Source: Fredinandcohnia onubensis
Lineage (GTDB): Bacteria > Bacillota > Bacilli > Bacillales > Bacillaceae_L
DNA length: 64,000 nucleotides
NCBI RefSeq assembly: GCF_002734215.1
Contig: NZ_NSEB01000006.1
Coordinates: forward strand, 62,001-126,000
Direction: 5' to 3'
Positions 60,447 to 64,000 of the stretch are shown one piece after another. The notes beneath the pieces are model-generated. The model did not search any database and was not told the origin of the DNA. It was given only the letters and a program-made list of their open reading frames with translations. The stretch's first letter is position 1; each line of letters starts with the position of its first letter. The translations under genes were made by a program, and so were the position numbers.

Positions 60447-60530
60447 TTAAAAATTAATCACCGGTTTGGTCGAATAGATTGTTTCATATGAAGTTGTCAT
60501 ATTTGTAGCAATAGCATTTAATTTAATCAT
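60447..60530 (-). CDS. Candidate micro-ORF (27 aa)
   Basis: MIKLNAIATNMTTSYETIYS then TKPVINF. Not clearly hydrophobic, no family recognised. AAAGGAGGTCGAG lies at good distance from the ATG at 60530, among the strongest ribosome binding sites in the window, and tandem hairpins follow. Probably translated; may be a small regulatory or spore peptide. Confidence 0.5.
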   Translation of the reverse strand: MIKLNAIATNMTTSYETIYSTKPVINF

Positions 60531-60614
60531 TTTACTCGACCTCCTTTTGTCATTAATTTTTTCCTACTGTGGTAATTATAACCAATTCAGGTACACATGT
60601 AAACACTTTTTTGC

Positions 60615-60648
60615 AAAAAAATTCCTTCACCAAAAATTTAGGTGAAGG
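60615..60648 (-). terminator. Terminator of the mccA-mccB-yrhC transcript
   Basis: CCTTCACC (60624-60631) pairs with GGTGAAGG (60641-60648); AATTTTTTTGC follows on the minus strand, just after the yrhC stop. Confidence 0.85.
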
Positions 60649-60652
60649 ACTA

Positions 60653-60886
60653 TTATTCTTCGAGTTGTTTTTTATATTTAATCACTAAAATAAAAAATGT
60701 AAATGACAAGCTTAAGAGAATGAGTGTAGAACCCATCATTGTATATAATTGAAACGGAGAACGTCCCTCCGGAATGATAACACCGATATATAAAAATACA
60801 CTTAAAACAAGAAGGATGTATCCGAAGTTTGTGTAGTCTGTGACTTTAGTACGCAGGTTTTTCATTTGTTTATTTTGCTCCATCAT
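60653..60886 (-). CDS. yrhC: YrhC-like small membrane protein
   Basis: 77 residues starting MMEQNKQMKNLRTKVTDYTN, with two membrane helices (about 23-40 and 48-70) and a basic end KYKKQLEE. Matches the YrhC family, found downstream of mccB in Bacillus; role unknown, perhaps linked to sulfur amino-acid metabolism by position only. AGGTGA precedes the ATG pair at 60886/60883. Confidence 0.82.
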   Translation of the reverse strand: MMEQNKQMKNLRTKVTDYTNFGYILLVLSVFLYIGVIIPEGRSPFQLYTMMGSTLILLSLSFTFFILVIKYKKQLEE

Positions 60887-60982
60887 GTCTTCACCTACCA
60901 AATTATTAAACTTCTACCCTATAATATCATAGCTTGATAGGTTGTTAAGAATGTAAATTTTAGCAGTTTAATTCCCTCAAAG

Positions 60983-61014
60983 AAACCTCTAACCCTTAAA
61001 TGGGCCAGAGGTTT
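60983..61014 (-). terminator. Hairpin after mccB
   Basis: AAACCTCT (60983-60990) pairs with AGAGGTTT (61007-61014), with a CCC/GGG inner pair; only a weak T tail follows on the minus strand, so partial termination before yrhC is likely. Confidence 0.55.
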
Positions 61015-61019
61015 ACTTC

Positions 61020-62153
61020 TTATTGTAAGCCTTGTTCGAGGTCTTCGATTAAGTCTTCATTATCTTCTAATCCCACAGAGATACGTACTAGCCCATCTCC
61101 AATGCCTAATTCTGCACGGCGATCTGCTGGAATGGAGGCGTGGGTCATTTTAGCTGGCACAGAAATTAAGCTTTCGACTGCCCCTAAACTTTCCGCTAAA
61201 GTAAAGTATTTAACTTTACTTAAGAGCTTATCTGCATTTTCTTCACTGCCAACATCAAAGGATACCATACCACCAAATCCTTTTGCTTGTTCCTTAGCAA
61301 TGGCGTGATTTGGATGGGATTCAATCCCAGGATAGTATACCTTTTTAACTGCTGGATGGTTTTGAAGAAACTCGACAATTTTCTTCGTATTTTCCTCATG
61401 CTCTTCCATCCGTACACCAAGTGTACGAATCCCACGAATTAATAACCAGGAATCCTGAGGACCAAGTACACCACCAGTTGAGTTTTGAACGAAATGCAAT
61501 TCTTCACCTAGCTTAGCAGAGTTAACAACCGCAAGACCAGCCACTACATCACTATGACCACCAATATATTTGGTAGCACTGTGTAAAACAATATCAGCAC
61601 CAAGAGCAATTGGTGTTTGCCAATATGGTGTGCTAAAGGTGTTATCTACGATAGTTAGGAGGTTATGTTTCATTGCAATTTCTGAAGCCCCTTTAATATC
61701 GGTAATTTTTAATAAAGGATTTGTCGGAGATTCGATGTAAATTGCTTTTGTATTTTCACGAATTTCACCTTCAATATTGTCTAGATTGCTTGTATCAACA
61801 AAGGTTGAATCAATACCTAGGCGATTAAGAACCTTTGTCATTATGCGATATGTTCCACCGTACACATCGTCTGTTAAAATGACATGGTCTCCGCTGTTAA
61901 ATAGCATCATTACAGCTGTGATTGCAGCCATACCTGAGCCAAATGCAAATCCTCTTTCTCCACCTTCAATATCCTTGATTAATTCTTCTAGTGCATGTCT
62001 GGTTGGATTTCCAGTTCTTGAATATTCAAAGCCTTTATGGCCTCCGATTCCTTCTTGTTTATAGGTGCTAACCTGGTAGATAGGCGTATTGACCGCGCCA
62101 GTCTGTGGATCCTCGCCAACTCCCCCATGAATAAGCATCGTTTTACGTTTCAT
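61020..62153 (-). CDS. mccB: Cystathionine gamma-lyase / homocysteine gamma-lyase MccB
   Basis: PLP enzyme of the Cys/Met metabolism family that splits cystathionine into cysteine, 2-oxobutyrate and ammonia. 377 residues; PLP-phosphate loop FGSGMAAITAVMML (about 75), DDVYGGTYR, and the PLP lysine in LHSATKYIGGHSDVVAG (about 197). Starts two bases after mccA; together they run reverse transsulfuration from homocysteine to cysteine. Confidence 0.95.
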   Translation of the reverse strand: MKRKTMLIHGGVGEDPQTGAVNTPIYQVSTYKQEGIGGHKGFEYSRTGNPTRHALEELIKDIEGGERGFAFGSGMAAITAVMMLFNSGDHVILTDDVYGGTYRIMTKVLNRLGIDSTFVDTSNLDNIEGEIRENTKAIYIESPTNPLLKITDIKGASEIAMKHNLLTIVDNTFSTPYWQTPIALGADIVLHSATKYIGGHSDVVAGLAVVNSAKLGEELHFVQNSTGGVLGPQDSWLLIRGIRTLGVRMEEHEENTKKIVEFLQNHPAVKKVYYPGIESHPNHAIAKEQAKGFGGMVSFDVGSEENADKLLSKVKYFTLAESLGAVESLISVPAKMTHASIPADRRAELGIGDGLVRISVGLEDNEDLIEDLEQGLQ

Positions 62154-62155
62154 TC

Positions 62156-63079
62156 TTAAATCCCACCTTGATATATTTTTTTACTTAAATAGCGTTCACT
62201 ACTGTCAGGAAAAATGACTAGAATATGTGATCCGGGTTGTGCTTTTTCTGACTCTAAAAGAGCGGCATGAAGGGCTGCCCCTGAAGAACTGCCGACAAGA
62301 AGCCCCTCCGTACGTGCTATTTCTTTCACTCGACGGAACGCGTCCTCATCAGATACAGTATGAATCGAGTCGAAATAGGATGTATCCATATATCCTGGAA
62401 GAAATTCCATTCCAATGCCTTCTGTTTTATGTGGACCTGATTCACCGCCATTTAGGATTGATCCTTCTGGTTCAACGATAACGGTCTTTATGGACTTTTT
62501 CTTTTCCTTTAAATACTTAGCAGTTCCCATAAAAGTACCACCAGTACCTGCTCCCGCTACGAAAATATCTAATTGTCCTTCAAGCTGTTGCCAAATCTCG
62601 GGTCCAATTGTTTTATAGTAGGTTTCAGGGTTCGCTGGGTTTGCAAATTGTTGTGGACAATAGGAATTTGGAATTTCATTAAGAAGCTCTTTTGCCTTTT
62701 CAATCGCACCCGTCATACCTGCCTCTGTTGGAGTATTGACGATCGTCGCTCCTAACGCCTTCATCAATTCTTGTTTTTCAACTGAGAACTTTTCAGGAAC
62801 ACAAAGAATCACATTTACATTTCGGTTGATTGCAGCAAGTGCAAGTCCAATCCCAGTATTGCCGGCAGTAGGCTCAATGATCGTTCCTCCTTCAGTTAAC
62901 TGACCTGTAGCAAAAGCTTCTTGAAGAAGTTCAACTCCTAAACGATCTTTTATGCTTCCGCCTGGATTAAAGAATTCGAGCTTTGCAAAGAGACGAACAC
63001 CATTAGATAATGGAAACTTCGTAATCTCAACGATCGGGGTATTGCCAATAAGCCCGTGAACATTTTGATACACTTGCAT
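62156..63079 (-). CDS. mccA: O-acetylserine-dependent cystathionine beta-synthase MccA
   Basis: 307 residues of the cysteine synthase / CBS fold: PLP lysine in FNPGGSIKDRLGVEL (about residue 43), PTAGNTGIGLAL substrate loop (about 70), and GAGTGGTFMG (about 175) for PLP phosphate. MccA condenses O-acetylserine with homocysteine; sequence alone does not exclude CysK-type activity, but the mtnN-mccA-mccB order supports MccA. Separated from mtnN by a 200-base gap with a structured repeat. Confidence 0.92.
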   Translation of the reverse strand: MQVYQNVHGLIGNTPIVEITKFPLSNGVRLFAKLEFFNPGGSIKDRLGVELLQEAFATGQLTEGGTIIEPTAGNTGIGLALAAINRNVNVILCVPEKFSVEKQELMKALGATIVNTPTEAGMTGAIEKAKELLNEIPNSYCPQQFANPANPETYYKTIGPEIWQQLEGQLDIFVAGAGTGGTFMGTAKYLKEKKKSIKTVIVEPEGSILNGGESGPHKTEGIGMEFLPGYMDTSYFDSIHTVSDEDAFRRVKEIARTEGLLVGSSSGAALHAALLESEKAQPGSHILVIFPDSSERYLSKKIYQGGI

Positions 63080-63094
63080 GTTAATTCACCTCTA

Positions 63095-63198
63095 ATCAAA
63101 TTCGCCTTGGCGAATTTACGCCCAGATTTTTTTCGAGCTTACTCGAAAATTTTCCATTGAAAATCTGTGGCATCCGCCGGAGGCGTAACTTTATTCAG
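63095..63198. repeat. ~104-bp structured direct repeat, copy B
   Basis: Partner of 59961-60065 in the same orientation. Better preserved hairpins: ATTCGCC/GGCGAAT at the left end, TTTTCGAG/CTCGAAAA in the middle, ATCCGCCGGAGGCG at the right. Fills the mtnN-mccA gap. Confidence 0.88.
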
Positions 63199-63279
63199 CC
63201 TGTTACTAACCCTACTCAATATTGTAAAAATCATTATGGACTTAATACCTTCCAAAGGTCTAAATTATCCTGAATAAAG

Positions 63280-63984
63280 TTACAAAGACTTGTTAATTTG
63301 TGCTACCATTTTTTCAACTACATCTGATGAATGGGCTGCTGCAGTTTGTAGGAACTGTTCAAACGATACATCAGATTCTTTTCCTGCGATATCTGATAAG
63401 GCACGGATAACGACAAATGGTACTTTAAATTGATGACAAACTTGCGCTACAGCCGCTGCTTCCATCTCTACAGCATATAAATCACCGAACTTTTGACTTA
63501 CAAATGATACTCGCTCTGGATCATTCATGAAGGAGTCACCTGTTGCGATCAATCCAGTCACAACCTGTATATCTGTGATTCCTTCAGCACTTTTTTCAGC
63601 TAACTCTATTAGCTTTTCATCCGCTTTAAATGCAGCTGGCAATCCAGGAACTTGCCCATATTCATAGTTAAAAGCAGTTACATCCACATCATGATGTCTT
63701 ACTTCTGAAGAAATGACAATATCGCCTACATTAAGCGTTTTTAAATGACCACCTGCTGAGCCTGTATTTACAACATAATCTGGTTTAAATTGCTGTAATA
63801 AAATAGTTGTAGATATCGCTGCATTCACTTTTCCAATTCCTGATTTTAATAAAATAACATCATACCCATTTAGCGTCCCGGTATAAAAAACACTTTCGGC
63901 AACTGTGGTTTCCTGTCTATTTTCAATTTTCTCTCTTAAAATTGCTACTTCTTCATCCATTGCTCCAATAATTGCTATCTTCAT
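63280..63984 (-). CDS. mtnN: 5'-methylthioadenosine/S-adenosylhomocysteine nucleosidase
   Basis: Cleaves adenine from MTA, SAH and 5'-deoxyadenosine in methionine salvage and methyl-cycle recycling. 234 residues, purine-phosphorylase fold: [17 protein letters not shown] at the start, [10 protein letters not shown] (about 76), [11 protein letters not shown] (about 172) with the ribose-binding Met-Glu, and the catalytic Asp in [12 protein letters not shown] (about 198). SAH-derived homocysteine would feed mccA-mccB. The upstream gene lies beyond the window. Confidence 0.96.
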   Translation of the reverse strand: MKIAIIGAMDEEVAILREKIENRQETTVAESVFYTGTLNGYDVILLKSGIGKVNAAISTTILLQQFKPDYVVNTGSAGGHLKTLNVGDIVISSEVRHHDVDVTAFNYEYGQVPGLPAAFKADEKLIELAEKSAEGITDIQVVTGLIATGDSFMNDPERVSFVSQKFGDLYAVEMEAAAVAQVCHQFKVPFVVIRALSDIAGKESDVSFEQFLQTAAAHSSDVVEKMVAQINKSL

Positions 63985-64000
63985 TAGTACGTATCACCTT

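Overview
The window is chromosomal DNA from an endospore-forming, low-GC Gram-positive rod of the family Bacillaceae. It carries sporulation genes (spoIIP, gpr, yqfC/yqfD, sigK, a gerA-type operon, sda), a glycine T-box, a CIRCE operator, a candidate SigW promoter and the comE locus. Gene order follows the Bacillus subtilis yqe/yqf/yqx regions closely. The genus cannot be fixed from sequence alone. I saw no rRNA, tRNA, CRISPR array, transposase, integrase or phage gene. Nearly everything is core genome; the accessory-looking parts are the intergenic repeats and the segment from about 54.4 to 63.2 kb.

Layout. 0-6.5 kb: start of an acyl-CoA dehydrogenase, an unknown membrane protein, then dnaG-sigA, yqxD (whose 5' end looks frameshifted), yqfL and ccpN. 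6.6-21 kb (minus strand): T-box-controlled glyQS, recO, yqzL, era, cdd, dgkA, ybeY, pgpH, phoH, sporulation genes yqfD/yqfC, and the envelope-stress/membrane-microdomain group yqeZ-floA-yqfB behind a SigW-like promoter. 21-33.5 kb: yqeY, rpsU, yqeW, deoC, then the class I heat-shock operon hrcA-grpE-dnaK-dnaJ-prmA-rsmE-mtaB, with hemW upstream. 33.6-45 kb: lepA, spoIIP-yqxA, gpr, rpsT, holA, yqzM, comEA-comEB-comEC with divergent comER. 45-50.4 kb: yqeG-yqeH-aroE-yhbY-nadD-yqeK-rsfS-yqeM, a tightly overlapping operon for ribosome assembly, NAD and shikimate metabolism. 50.4-54.4 kb: the DnaA-box-rich promoter of the checkpoint gene sda, then psd, pssA and pepF. 54.5-59.5 kb: a three-subunit spore germinant receptor with a fourth tiny two-helix membrane gene, then an uninterrupted sigK. 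59.5-64 kb: four very short ORFs with strong ribosome binding sites (one YrzI-like), yrhC, mccB, mccA and mtnN (reverse transsulfuration / methionine salvage).

Signals between genes include about twenty intrinsic terminators, several assignable promoters, and at least four kinds of structured intergenic repeat. A ~104-bp element occurs twice in the same orientation, flanking the mccA-mccB-yrhC-small-peptide block. The least explained items are the cluster of micro-ORFs between sigK and yrhC, the germination-operon micro-gene, a hairpin covering the yqfC ribosome binding site, a possible small RNA at 4.81-4.95 kb, and a LexA-like palindrome overlapping the sda promoter. Start codons were moved from the longest ORF wherever a clear ribosome binding site decided it; TTG and GTG starts are common here.
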